In this document: piece by piece, positions 42,794-51,287 of the stretch | Layout: every line of letters begins with the position of its first letter | Numbering within the stretch: the stretch's first letter is position 1 | NCBI RefSeq assembly: GCF_030687895.1 | Contig: NZ_CP117452.1 | Coordinates: 637,501-701,500, forward strand | DNA from: Pseudomonas sp. FP198 | Lineage (GTDB): Bacteria; Pseudomonadota; Gammaproteobacteria; Pseudomonadales; Pseudomonadaceae | Length of the DNA: 64,000 nucleotides | Direction: 5' to 3' | Translations under genes and position numbers: made by a program | The notes under the pieces: generated by a model | Seen by the model: only the letters and a program-made list of their open reading frames with translations | Databases searched by the model: none | What the model was told of the DNA's origin: nothing

Positions 42794-43309
42794 ATGGCCC
42801 GTGGGGTTAACAAAGTCATATTGGTCGGTACTTGCGGCCAGGATCCAGAAGTTCGCTACCTGCCTAACGGCAACGCCGTGACCAACCTGAGCCTGGCGAC
42901 CAGCGAACAATGGACCGACAAGCAGACCGGCCAGAAGGTCGAGAAGACCGAATGGCACCGCGTGTCGATGTTCGGCAAAGTGGCTGAGATTGCCGGCGAA
43001 TACCTGCGCAAGGGTTCGCAGGTCTACATCGAAGGCAAGCTGCAGACCCGCGAGTGGGAAAAAGACGGCATCAAGCGTTACACCACCGAAATCGTGGTCG
43101 ACATGCAAGGCACCATGCAATTGCTCGGTGGCCGTCCGCAAGGCGACCAGCAGCAGGGTGGCAACAACTACCAGCAGTCGGCTCCACGCCAGCAAGCGCC
43201 TCGTCCGCAATCGGCGCCACAGCCACAGCGCGAGCGCCCGGCTCCGCAACAGGCCGCACCGCAACCGGCTCCGGATTTCGACAGCTTTGATGACGATATT
43301 CCGTTCTGA
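42794..43309 (+). CDS. ssb: Single-stranded DNA-binding protein
   Basis: Coats single-stranded DNA in replication, recombination and repair. 171 residues: an OB-fold core ([20 protein letters not shown], through about residue 110), a Gln- and Pro-rich flexible linker (about 112-160) and the acidic interaction tip ending DDDIPF. It starts 9 bases after the MFS gene with AGGAG, so it may be translated from that transcript as well as from a closer promoter. Confidence 0.97.
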   Translation: MARGVNKVILVGTCGQDPEVRYLPNGNAVTNLSLATSEQWTDKQTGQKVEKTEWHRVSMFGKVAEIAGEYLRKGSQVYIEGKLQTREWEKDGIKRYTTEIVVDMQGTMQLLGGRPQGDQQQGGNNYQQSAPRQQAPRPQSAPQPQRERPAPQQAAPQPAPDFDSFDDDIPF

Positions 43310-43342
43310 TTACTGGTTGAGCCTGTTCAGCCGGTAATTTCA

Positions 43343-43380
43343 AAAAAGCCCCAAGCGCACTTTGCTTTTGGGGCTTTTGT
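43343..43380 (+). terminator. Terminator after ssb
   Basis: AAAAGCCCC and GGGGCTTTT arms around an imperfect loop, followed by GTTTTT. It can also serve the minus-strand gene that ends at 43429. Confidence 0.85.
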
Positions 43381-43428
43381 TTTTCTGGCAGCGGCCAGTT
43401 GTGGCTTGAAGAGCCAACGCAATCAGGA

Positions 43429-44097
43429 TCATAAATCCAGATCCAGCAACTCCAGCATCCTCTCGCCAATCGACTGGCTCAGCCACGTTGCATGAAACGC
43501 CATTTCCTCTACCGTTATGTCCACCCCGAACCGAAGCGAAATCGGCTTGCCATCGGCCCCGGTGTAGCCGACATCAAAGTGGTTCACGTTAGCGAAAGTG
43601 CTCAGGGTGTAGGGCTTGATGTAATGGATGTCGCTGTAGGGCACGCATTCTTCGGTGGTTTCCCGGGCAGGACGGCGTTGGGTGAGGGTGAGGCATTGCT
43701 GGCGTTCGTCAAAGCAGAAGCCCAGCACCTTGGGCCCGGAGACGAGCCAGTTGATCGTACAGACGGCCGCGAACGCACTGATGAACATGAGCGCGATAAT
43801 CAGCGGTTCCATGATGATCTGCTGGTGAATCGGCGACAGGCCCTCGACCTTGAACAGGGTCATGGTCAACACAGCCAGCCAGTAAACGGGCAAGGCCAGC
43901 AAGATTCCCGCGACGTAGATCATGGTCCCGAGGAATCCCGGCCTGGATACGTCGCTTGAGCAATCCCACGTGGGCGGGTGCCGTGGCGCTGAGGTAGCGC
44001 TCGGGAAGGGGGATTCGACCAGGCGCGGCGGGCGTCTGCGTTTCATGCGGCTGGCTCTTCGGAAAAATATCTGGCCATTCTCGTCGTAACCGCTCAC
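43429..44097 (-). CDS. Unrecognised inner-membrane protein, two membrane segments
   Basis: 222 residues, not recognised. After a basic, Pro-rich N-terminus come two hydrophobic segments (about 55-80 and 95-120), then a soluble C-terminal part of about 90 residues with a regular beta pattern (VGYTGADGKPISLRFGVDITVEE). The C-terminal part resembles generic membrane-anchored, PH-like domains, but this is only an impression. The GTG at 44097 has AGGCGGG upstream; an ATG at 44046 would give 205 residues and is equally possible. It follows a hydrolase gene by 40 bases on the same strand. Confidence 0.6.
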   Translation of the reverse strand: MSGYDENGQIFFRRASRMKRRRPPRLVESPFPSATSAPRHPPTWDCSSDVSRPGFLGTMIYVAGILLALPVYWLAVLTMTLFKVEGLSPIHQQIIMEPLIIALMFISAFAAVCTINWLVSGPKVLGFCFDERQQCLTLTQRRPARETTEECVPYSDIHYIKPYTLSTFANVNHFDVGYTGADGKPISLRFGVDITVEEMAFHATWLSQSIGERMLELLDLDL

Positions 44098-44137
44098 ACC
44101 CGCCTAGTCATTTTCCGCTTGCTGTCGATGCCTGCGC

Positions 44138-44695
44138 CTACGCCTGGCTGCCGCTCAGGAATTGCTCGGTACTCACCACATTCGCATAGGCAAACCCCAG
44201 CGCCGACATGAACGCAGCGTGGACATGGGTCGCAGGGACGACGAGGCCGTTGAATTCCAGGTCGCGGCTGGCACAGGCATCATGCACCACCGTGACCTCA
44301 TAACCCATGTCAGCGGCAGCGCGGGTAACGCCGTCGATGCACATGTGGCTCATGCTGCCGACCACGACCAACCGTTCGATGCCGTGCTGTTCGAGGATCG
44401 CTTGCAGTTCGGTTTCGCGAAACGAATTGACGAAATGCTTGAGCACGACCGGTTCATCGGCACGGTTGAGTACCTTGGGATGCAACTGCGCACCTTCAGA
44501 GCCGGGCGTAAAAAATGGCGCTTCGTCGGAGGTGAATTCGTGACGGATGTGCACCACCTGGTTTCCGCCCTGGCGAAATGCCTCGATCAACCTGGCGGCG
44601 TTATCGGCGGCGCTCTCTGCACCGGCCAAAGGCCATTTTCCCTGGGGGAAGTAGTCGTTCTGGATATCTACGACGATGAGCGCTTGCTTGGACAT
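44138..44695 (-). CDS. Isochorismatase-family cysteine hydrolase
   Basis: 185 residues, cytosolic. The catalytic triad of the family is visible: Asp10 (VVDIQNDYF), Lys86 (VVLKHFVNSF) and Cys119 (SHMCID), with the usual cis-peptide region before the Cys. Relatives include nicotinamidases, N-carbamoylsarcosine amidase-like enzymes and isochorismatases; the substrate cannot be told from sequence. ATG at 44695 after a good AGGAAG-like site on the minus strand (GAGGAAGCCTCC). Neighbours give no pathway clue. Confidence 0.85.
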   Translation of the reverse strand: MSKQALIVVDIQNDYFPQGKWPLAGAESAADNAARLIEAFRQGGNQVVHIRHEFTSDEAPFFTPGSEGAQLHPKVLNRADEPVVLKHFVNSFRETELQAILEQHGIERLVVVGSMSHMCIDGVTRAAADMGYEVTVVHDACASRDLEFNGLVVPATHVHAAFMSALGFAYANVVSTEQFLSGSQA

Positions 44696-44783
44696 GGAGG
44701 CTTCCTCGTTAAGTCAGGATGTGGCGCCAGTATTGGCGTTTGTCCGGGTTTCGAGGATTGGCCGCAACGACAATAAGCGGGGG

Positions 44784-44819
44784 AAAACTGACAATGCGGC
44801 GATGGCGCTGCATTGTCAG
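44784..44819 (-). terminator. Terminator of the TonB receptor gene (minus strand)
   Basis: A perfect 10-pair stem (44788-44797 with 44810-44819) and, read on the minus strand, a following TTTTCCC. It begins 8 bases after the receptor stop codon. Confidence 0.75.
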
Positions 44820-44826
44820 GCTCGGT

Positions 44827-47289
44827 TCACCAGTTGTACGTCAGGCTGGTCGTCATGGTCCGGCCGTCGCCGTAGTAGCAGTCCCAATTGCTGGTGCAGT
44901 TCGCAACGTATTTCTTGTCATCGAGGTTTTCCACATTCATGTCGACCTTCACGTCCTTGAGGCCCAGTGGTGATTGACCGAGGTCGTAGGAGAGGCGCGC
45001 GTCGTAAACGGTAAAGGACGGAACATCGAAGGAGGGCGCAGTGGCGGTGCCCGGGTACTCGGTTCCGGGACTGCTGCGCACATAACGGACACCAAGCCCG
45101 GCACCGAATCCGGCCAGCGGGGTATCGCCCAGGAACGTGTAGTTGACCCAGGCGGAGGCAGTCAGCGGTGAGCTGCCGGCCAGGTGGTTGCCTTGACGCC
45201 CATCGTTGTCCTTGGTGTATTCAATATCGTTGCGCGATACGGAAGCGATGATGTCCAGAGACTTGTTCAGGCTGGCCTTGCCTTCCAGTTCGACACCCGT
45301 CGAGCGCACGGCACCGGTCTGGCCGTTGAAGCCCGGGTTGTCCAGGTCGGTGGTCAGCATGTTCTCCTGGTCCAGTTGATAAACGGATAACTGTACAAAG
45401 CTCTGCTGCCCCGGCGGCTGGAACTTGAGGCCTATTTCATACTGCTTGCCGGTGGTGGCCTCGAACGGTTTGCCGGACACATCACGGCCGCTCACCGGCT
45501 GGAATGACTCGGCATAGCTGATGAGCGGAGCCAGGCCGTTGTCGAACAGGTATACCAGGCCGGCGCGCCCGGTGAAGGCACTGTCGCGGACGTTGCTGTG
45601 GGCGCCGCTGACCGGTTCCTTGTTGTCCACTTCGGTCCAGTCATAGCGGCCACCTAGCACCAGCACCCATTGGTCGAGCTTGATCTGGTCCTGCATGTAC
45701 AGGCCGGTCTGGGTGATGGTGTTGTCCCATCGGTACAGGTTGCCGAAGTTGAGAGGTTGGCCATGGACCGGGTTGAAGATATCGATGATCGGCGGGTTGT
45801 AGTCGTACAGCCCTTTGAACTTCGAGTTGAACCGGTAGTAGTCCAGGCCGGTGATCAGCGTGTGTTTGAGGGGGCCGCTGTCAAATTCGGCCTGGGCGAT
45901 ATTGTCCACGCCGAAGACCTTGTTGGTCTGCGACCAGTCGACGCCGTAGCGGGTCATGTAGCGTTTGTCGTCGGCGCCGGTGACGGGGTTGTTGACGAAG
46001 CGATAGCCATGCAGCGGGGCGGTGTAATGGTCGTCCACCACGGCATAACGAGCGTTCTGCTTCAACGTCCAGACATCGTTCAGGCGATGGCTCAGCTCAT
46101 AGCCCAGGGCATATTGGTTGCGCTTGTAGTCATTCACGCCGGGCTCGCCCAGGAAAAGGTCCCGCGAAATCTTGCCGTTGGGGTTGTTGAATACCGTCCC
46201 CAGGGCGGGCAAGCCTTGGGCTTCCGGAACCGCGTCGTCGCGTTGGTACTGGGCGAACAGGGTCAGGCTGGTGTCTTCGTTGGGTAGCCAGGTCAGGCTC
46301 GGCGCGAGGAACTGACGTTTCTGCTGGGCATAGTCAATGCTCGAATTGCTGTCGTTGACCAGCCCGGTCAAGCGATACAGCAGCGTGCCTTGTTCATCCA
46401 GGGGCCCGCCGATATCCACGCCGACACCCATCTGGTCGTAGCTGCCCGCCTTCAACACCACTTCATGGACGGGTTCGGGGGTTGGCCGCTTGCTGACCAT
46501 ATTGATGATGCCGCCAGGCTGGTTCTGCCCGTACAGCACCGAGGCCGGCCCTTTGAGCACTTCAATGCGCTCCAGCGAGTACGGTTCGATCTGCAGCGCG
46601 CCGCCGGTGCTGCCTCCGCCGTATGGCAAGTGCAGGCCGTCCAGATACAAAGGCACTGGGGTTATGCCGCGGGATGTCGGCTCGTCGAAAATCTTCACCC
46701 GGTCGGAGAAGCCGCCGCCCGTGATACCTGGTGTGTAGCGCAATGCTTGGGTAACGGTCTGGGCGCCTCGGGCCTTGATCTCGTCAGCCGTGACCACGTT
46801 GATGGTTTGCGGCACCTCCACCAGGGCGCTGTCGGTCTTGCTGCCCGTGGCGCTGCGCGTGGCGACGATGCCATCGACGGGGCCCCAGGGGTTTTCGCCA
46901 ACGTTGCGGGCACCGATCAGTGTGGCGTCCAGTTGCAAGGTTGCGCTGTCGGGTGCGGGTTGCAGAGACCAGGCGTTGCCGCTGTTGACGGCCTGCAAGC
47001 CCGAGCCTGCCAACAGACGCTGCAGCGCCCCAGGAATATTGAACTGCCCGTGGAGCCCCGGCGTGCTCTTGCCGGTGGTCAGTTGCGCGTCCACCGACAG
47101 CAACACACCGGCTGTCCTGGCGAATTGGTTCAACGCCTGGTCGAGCTGGCCCGCGGCGATATCGTACTGGCGAACATCATCGATGTTGGCGGGCTCAGCC
47201 TGGGCTGTGGCGCAGAACATTGGCGTTGCAGCCAGGGCACCGAGGAACAAACCGTTGCGCAAGAAATGGAGAGGGGCTTGGACGGGCAC
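44827..47289 (-). CDS. TonB-dependent ferric-siderophore receptor with signalling domain (FhuA/FoxA-like)
   Basis: Outer-membrane receptor, 820 residues. The GTG at 47289 is chosen: AGGGAG lies 7 bases upstream and the product begins with a signal peptide (about 1-31, ending FCATAQA). An upstream TTG at 47343 would add 18 residues. Domains in order: STN signalling domain (about 37-105; FARTAGVLLSVDAQL, FNIPGALQRLLAGSGL), plug (about 130-250; EVPQTINVVTADEI, IEVLKGPASVLYGQNQPGG), then a 22-strand barrel ending in Trp. The C-terminal ANCTSNWDCYYGDGRT resembles hydroxamate receptors such as FhuA, FoxA and FiuA. The STN domain and upstream sigma and FecR genes make it a transducer that should induce its own gene when ligand binds. 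Confidence 0.92.
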   Translation of the reverse strand: MPVQAPLHFLRNGLFLGALAATPMFCATAQAEPANIDDVRQYDIAAGQLDQALNQFARTAGVLLSVDAQLTTGKSTPGLHGQFNIPGALQRLLAGSGLQAVNSGNAWSLQPAPDSATLQLDATLIGARNVGENPWGPVDGIVATRSATGSKTDSALVEVPQTINVVTADEIKARGAQTVTQALRYTPGITGGGFSDRVKIFDEPTSRGITPVPLYLDGLHLPYGGGSTGGALQIEPYSLERIEVLKGPASVLYGQNQPGGIINMVSKRPTPEPVHEVVLKAGSYDQMGVGVDIGGPLDEQGTLLYRLTGLVNDSNSSIDYAQQKRQFLAPSLTWLPNEDTSLTLFAQYQRDDAVPEAQGLPALGTVFNNPNGKISRDLFLGEPGVNDYKRNQYALGYELSHRLNDVWTLKQNARYAVVDDHYTAPLHGYRFVNNPVTGADDKRYMTRYGVDWSQTNKVFGVDNIAQAEFDSGPLKHTLITGLDYYRFNSKFKGLYDYNPPIIDIFNPVHGQPLNFGNLYRWDNTITQTGLYMQDQIKLDQWVLVLGGRYDWTEVDNKEPVSGAHSNVRDSAFTGRAGLVYLFDNGLAPLISYAESFQPVSGRDVSGKPFEATTGKQYEIGLKFQPPGQQSFVQLSVYQLDQENMLTTDLDNPGFNGQTGAVRSTGVELEGKASLNKSLDIIASVSRNDIEYTKDNDGRQGNHLAGSSPLTASAWVNYTFLGDTPLAGFGAGLGVRYVRSSPGTEYPGTATAPSFDVPSFTVYDARLSYDLGQSPLGLKDVKVDMNVENLDDKKYVANCTSNWDCYYGDGRTMTTSLTYNW

Positions 47290-47374
47290 TGCGATACTCC
47301 CTGGCGATAGCAATTGAAGGGTTTCAGAGCTATCCCGTATCAACAGGAAAAACCGACAACGCCCGGCGAAAAAA

Positions 47375-48340
47375 TCACGTGAGACGCTTTACCGTGACCC
47401 AATAACGTGTTGCCTGCTGGACACGCACGGGCAGCGAGCGGGCCAGCGCCGCCAGGATGGCGTCGGTGTCGGCCAGAGGAAATACACCGGTGATCAGCAA
47501 CGGTGCGGCGGCCGGATCGCAGCGCAGGATGCCGGGCCGGTAGCGGCTCAGTTGCGACAGAAACTGACCCAGCGGCTGGCGCTCGGCGATCAGGTGGCCC
47601 TCGCTCCAGGCGCCGGCGTTTGGGTCAGTGGCGGTGACGACACCGAGTCGGTCCTGGTCGAACCAGAGGCTCTGGCCTTCCACCAGCCTTTGGGCCGCAG
47701 CGGCGATAGGCCGTACTTCCAGCATTCCCGTGTAAAGGTCGACCCGGATGCCTTGCTGGGCCTCGGCCACGCAGAAGCGCGTGCCCAGCGCCTGTATCTC
47801 GCCTGCCCCGGTCTGCACGATCAACGGCCGCTGGAGGTACTCGGGGTTGTGCCCGGTCTCCAGCAGGATAGCCCCCTTGATCAGGCGAATGCGTCGATGA
47901 CTGGCAGAAAAAAGCACGTCCACGGCGCTGTCGGTATCCAGGTCCAGGCGCGTGCCGTCCTCCAGCGTCAGCCGACGGATTTCGCCGACCGCCGTGTGCT
48001 GATCGGCCAATGCGCCGCGCCAGGGTTTCTGGCTGTGCAGCGAATAACCGGTTGCGCCAGTGACCAGTATCAGCGAAAGCAACTTGAGCATGTCTCGCCG
48101 CGAGCGCTGCGGCGCATCCTTGAGCACGGCCTGAGCGCAGTCGCGCGGGACGCGACCCAAGGTCTGCTGCAAGTCCTGCAAGCGCTGCCAGGCCCTGGCG
48201 TGTTCGGCATCGGCGCGCTGCCACAGGACAAACGCCCGCTGTTGAGCGTCAGTCATCTCGCCGCCCCAATGCAGCATCAGCCACTCGCTCGCCTGTTCGA
48301 CGACGGCCGGGGAAACCGGAAGCTCGGCGCGGCGATTCAT
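47375..48340 (-). CDS. FecR-type anti-sigma factor
   Basis: 321-residue inner-membrane sigma regulator. The N-terminal cytosolic part (about 1-85, with FecR N-terminal features such as RAFVLWQRADAEHARAWQRL) holds the sigma factor. A single membrane segment follows (about 92-110, MLKLLSLILVTGATGYSL), then a periplasmic FecR domain (GEIRRLTLEDGTRLDLDTDSAV, GTRFCV) that talks to the STN domain. The frame is open well upstream, but the ATG at 48340 overlaps the sigma stop by ATGA and gives the family start MNRRAELPVSP. Between the sigma gene and the receptor, the classic FecI-FecR-FecA order. Confidence 0.92.
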   Translation of the reverse strand: MNRRAELPVSPAVVEQASEWLMLHWGGEMTDAQQRAFVLWQRADAEHARAWQRLQDLQQTLGRVPRDCAQAVLKDAPQRSRRDMLKLLSLILVTGATGYSLHSQKPWRGALADQHTAVGEIRRLTLEDGTRLDLDTDSAVDVLFSASHRRIRLIKGAILLETGHNPEYLQRPLIVQTGAGEIQALGTRFCVAEAQQGIRVDLYTGMLEVRPIAAAAQRLVEGQSLWFDQDRLGVVTATDPNAGAWSEGHLIAERQPLGQFLSQLSRYRPGILRCDPAAAPLLITGVFPLADTDAILAALARSLPVRVQQATRYWVTVKRLT

Positions 48341-48846
48341 TCTTCGTAGACCGTCTGGTAGCAGGCCAGGATGGCGCGGGTCATGTATTTTTGTACGGAG
48401 CTGACGGTGACTTGCAGGCGTTCGGCAATTTGCGCATAGCCCAGGCCTTCGAATTGCGACAGCAGGAAGGCCGTCCGCACATTGCCGGGCATGCGGTCGA
48501 GCATCGCGTCGATTTTCTGAAGCGTTTCGAGAATGATTGCTCGGGTCTCCAGGCAAGGCGTCTGGGGTTCGGGCAAATGAGCGATACTTTCCAGGTAGGC
48601 CCGTTCGATTCGCTGTCGACGCCACTGATCGATCACCAGGTTGCGGGCGATCTGGGTCAGGTAACTGCGGCCCTCCACTACCCCGGGAATACGTCCGGAA
48701 ACCAGCAGGCGCAGAAATGTGTCTTGCGCGATGTCCGCCGCGTGGTCATGGTTGCCCAGCTTGCGACGCAACCAGGCGTGCAGCCAGCCGTGATGATCGC
48801 GGTAGAGTTCATGCAGTTGAGCGTTGCCATTGGAAGTTGCTGACAT
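48337..48846 (-). CDS. ECF sigma factor, FecI type (iron starvation)
   Basis: 169-residue extracytoplasmic-function sigma factor. Region 2 (LYRDHHGWLHAWLRRKLGN, then DIAQDTFLRLL, RSYLTQIARNLVIDQWRR) and region 4 (MPGNVRTAFLLSQFEGLGYAQIAERL with its helix-turn-helix) are both clear. It should direct transcription of the downstream receptor gene once released by the FecR protein. ATG at 48846. A Fur box lies 23-43 bases upstream, so the unit should be shut off by iron. Confidence 0.94.
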   Translation of the reverse strand: MSATSNGNAQLHELYRDHHGWLHAWLRRKLGNHDHAADIAQDTFLRLLVSGRIPGVVEGRSYLTQIARNLVIDQWRRQRIERAYLESIAHLPEPQTPCLETRAIILETLQKIDAMLDRMPGNVRTAFLLSQFEGLGYAQIAERLQVTVSSVQKYMTRAILACYQTVYEE

Positions 48847-48868
48847 GACGGGCTCGTCGGGAAGGTGT

Positions 48869-48889
48869 TAATGATAGGTATTATCATTA
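48869..48889. promoter_or_regulatory. Fur box between the sigma gene and the divergent regulator
   Basis: TAATGATA at 48869-48876 and TATCATTA at 48882-48889 are perfect 8-base inverted arms around GGTAT. This closely fits the Fur consensus (GATAATGATAATCATTATC-like). It is placed to cover the promoter of the ECF sigma gene. Confidence 0.85.
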
Positions 48890-48985
48890 CACTTTCATTT
48901 GGGCTTTGAAAGCTGATCGATGGAACTCTGGTGCGCAGCCGGGATTTGCAACGATGGGTTGAAAAAACAGACTGGGAAAACTGAC

Positions 48986-49981
48986 ATGGCGCAGGAAAGG
49001 GCATTCGTCGAACTCGGCGTGCTGATCTACCCCGGCGCGCAAATGGCCGCGGTGCATGGTTTGACCGATCTGTTTGCCGTGGCGGATGGCATTGCGGCGG
49101 AGCATGCCAGTGTGCAGCTGCCGCGGCTACGCGTGAGCCACTGGCAAACGGCGGGCGGAGCAATGCCGTTGCGAGTGTTTGCCAGTGATGCCGGTCCGCA
49201 CGCGCCATTGGTCGCCTTGTTGATCCCACCGTCCATTGCCGGCTTCAATGAAACTGTCGCAACACAGACGCTGATGGATTGGCTCCGGGCGCAACACGCT
49301 AGCGGCACGGTATTGGGCGGGGTTTGCGTCGGCTCGATCCTGCTGGCCGAAAGCGGTTTGCTGGATGGGCGTAGTGCCACGACCCACTGGACCTCGGCCA
49401 AGAGCTTTGCGGCACGTTATCCGAAGATCAAGCTAAACGCCGATAAACCCATTGTCGACGACGGCGACCTGATCACCACCGCCGGGCTCATGGCCTGGTC
49501 GGAGCTCGGGCTGCGGCTGGTGGACCGCTTGCTCGGCCCCGGCATCGCCACACGCACCGCGCAGTTTCTGGTGATCGAGCACAGCGACAGCGCGAGCCAG
49601 TGCGGCAGTAATTTCGCGCCGATCCTCGGGCATGGCGATGGAGCGATTCTGAAAGTGCAACATTGGTTGCAGCGCAGCGGCGCGGTGGATGTTTCCCTTG
49701 GCGCGATGGCCGAACAGGCCGGGCTGGAGGAGCGCACGTTCCTGCGCAGGTTTCGCGCGGCTACCGGCCTCAAGCCCACCGAATACTGCCAGCACCTGCG
49801 GGTCGGCAAGGCCCGGGAAATGCTGGAATATACCAACGGGACCATCGACCACATTGCCTGGACCGTCGGTTATCAGGATCCTTCTGCCTTTCGAGCGACG
49901 TTCAAGAAAATCACCGGGCTGGCGCCGAGTGATTACCGGGCGAGGTTTGGGGTGAATCCGCAGGGCGCTCCCAAAGGCTGA
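48986..49981 (+). CDS. GlxA-family AraC-type transcriptional regulator
   Basis: 331-residue DNA-binding regulator. The N-terminal part (about 1-190) is a DJ-1/PfpI-like domain with the typical GGVCVGSILLAESGLLDGRSATTHW. The C-terminal part is an AraC double helix-turn-helix (LGAMAEQAGLEERTFLRRF, IDHIAWTVGYQDPSAFRATFKKITGLAPSDYR). Relatives control glycine betaine, carnitine, arginine or choline use; the target here is unknown. The ATG at 48986 is chosen for the start MAQERAFVELGVLIYPG; an ATG at 48920 is possible but adds 22 residues without homology. It diverges from the sigma gene. Confidence 0.88.
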   Translation: MAQERAFVELGVLIYPGAQMAAVHGLTDLFAVADGIAAEHASVQLPRLRVSHWQTAGGAMPLRVFASDAGPHAPLVALLIPPSIAGFNETVATQTLMDWLRAQHASGTVLGGVCVGSILLAESGLLDGRSATTHWTSAKSFAARYPKIKLNADKPIVDDGDLITTAGLMAWSELGLRLVDRLLGPGIATRTAQFLVIEHSDSASQCGSNFAPILGHGDGAILKVQHWLQRSGAVDVSLGAMAEQAGLEERTFLRRFRAATGLKPTEYCQHLRVGKAREMLEYTNGTIDHIAWTVGYQDPSAFRATFKKITGLAPSDYRARFGVNPQGAPKG

Positions 49982-50116
49982 CACAGCGCTCCGTGGCTTC
50001 AGGCTTCGTGCAAATTGCCGGACATCCGCTTCCAGTCGTGCAGAATGAAACAGGCCCGGTGCCACATCTTCCGCCTATCCCCCCGTTTCCTTGACCGTTC
50101 GTCCCCCGCCGTGCCG

Positions 50117-50144
50117 TTGGCCTGATCTCTGCAATCCTTATAGC
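50117..50144 (+). promoter_or_regulatory. Weak candidate promoter before the DUF3182 gene
   Basis: TTGGCC at 50117-50122, a 16-base spacer and TATAGC at 50139-50144, 34 bases before the start codon. A modest match, by eye only. Confidence 0.35.
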
Positions 50145-50177
50145 TACGGCTATTGAGCGCAGTTGAAAGGACAAAGC

Positions 50178-51287
50178 ATGACCCAGATCCATCGTGACAA
50201 ATGTGTAGTGGCCCACTCGGTCAACCCCCAGGCACCGCTGCATGAAGTCGAGACCAATCGGGCGCTGGCGCGCTGGCTGGCGAATATCCTTGGCCTGGAG
50301 TTCGGCGGCAGCTATGACAGCCGGCACCACGCCGGGCGGGATCTGTACCTGTTGCCTACGCAAACCCTGATCGGTCCCGAGGCTGCGTTGCGCCTGGGCG
50401 TCAAGGGACCGGACGATCTTTGGGGCGGTTACGTCGACCACGATTTCATCTGCACCAAGGCGATTGCCCATGGTCTGTTGAACAAGGATGCGGTCGCGCC
50501 GAAGGGCTGGTCACCGCTGTTCGCCAAGCTGACCCGGGGCGTTGTGCTCGACGGCATCAGCGTGTTTTCGCTCAAGGATGCGCGCCAGGCCGCTGAGCAC
50601 TTGCTCTACGCCGGGCCGATTCGCCTCAAGCCAATCCATGCTTGCGCTGGACGTGGCCAGCAAGTCATCCGGAGCATCGGGCAATTCGATGAAATCGTCG
50701 CGGCTCCGGACGCCCAGGCATTGTTCAGCGAGGGAATCGTGCTGGAACAGAATCTCAGTGAGGTCAAGACCCAGAGCGTCGGCCAAAGCTTCATCAACGG
50801 CAAGGTCTTGAGCTACTGCGGCGTGCAGCACCTGACCCGCGACAACGAAGGGGAAGAGGTCTACGGCGGCTCTGACCTGCTGGTGGCGCAAGGGGGCTAC
50901 ATCGAGCTTCTCGGCCTGGAACTGCCGGACGATGTGCGCGAAGCGGTCCGGCTTGCGCAGGTATTCGATGATGCCGCCAACCAGGCTTTCCCCACGTTCT
51001 TTGCTTCGCGGCGCAACTACGACATCGCCCAAGGGACGGATACCGGGGGCCAGCCTCGCGGTGGCGTGCTGGAGCAATCCTGGCGAATGGGCGGCGCCAG
51101 CAGCGCGGAACTGGCTGCCTTGCAGGTGTTCGTCGAGGACCCGTCGATCCGCGCGGTTCGGGTGTCCTCAGTCGAAACCTACACCGACCAACCGCTGCCG
51201 CCCGGCGCCACGGAGGTTTACCGCGGCGCTGCGGAAAATGGTGATTTCCTACTCAAATACGTAACGGTTCAATCCTATGACGGCTAG
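50178..51287 (+). CDS. DUF3182-family protein, possible ATP-grasp enzyme
   Basis: 369 residues of the DUF3182 family, whose function is not known. ATG at 50178 after AAAGGA. The middle (about residues 150-230) has features that recall ATP-grasp ligases: a Gly-rich lysine strand (IRLKPIHACAGRGQQVI) followed by an acidic strand (GIVLEQNLSEVKTQSVGQ) and a later basic or acidic strand pattern. This is my inference; no family assignment was run. The C-terminal part ends in a beta-rich stretch (RVSSVETYTDQPLPPGATEVYRG). It overlaps the following alpha/beta hydrolase by 11 bases, so the two are almost certainly made together. Confidence 0.82.
   Translation: MTQIHRDKCVVAHSVNPQAPLHEVETNRALARWLANILGLEFGGSYDSRHHAGRDLYLLPTQTLIGPEAALRLGVKGPDDLWGGYVDHDFICTKAIAHGLLNKDAVAPKGWSPLFAKLTRGVVLDGISVFSLKDARQAAEHLLYAGPIRLKPIHACAGRGQQVIRSIGQFDEIVAAPDAQALFSEGIVLEQNLSEVKTQSVGQSFINGKVLSYCGVQHLTRDNEGEEVYGGSDLLVAQGGYIELLGLELPDDVREAVRLAQVFDDAANQAFPTFFASRRNYDIAQGTDTGGQPRGGVLEQSWRMGGASSAELAALQVFVEDPSIRAVRVSSVETYTDQPLPPGATEVYRGAAENGDFLLKYVTVQSYDG

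Noticed and set aside
47290..47343. Upstream TTG start for the TonB receptor
   Set aside because: It would put 18 polar residues before the signal peptide; the GTG at 47289 has a good AGGGAG site and begins at the signal peptide.
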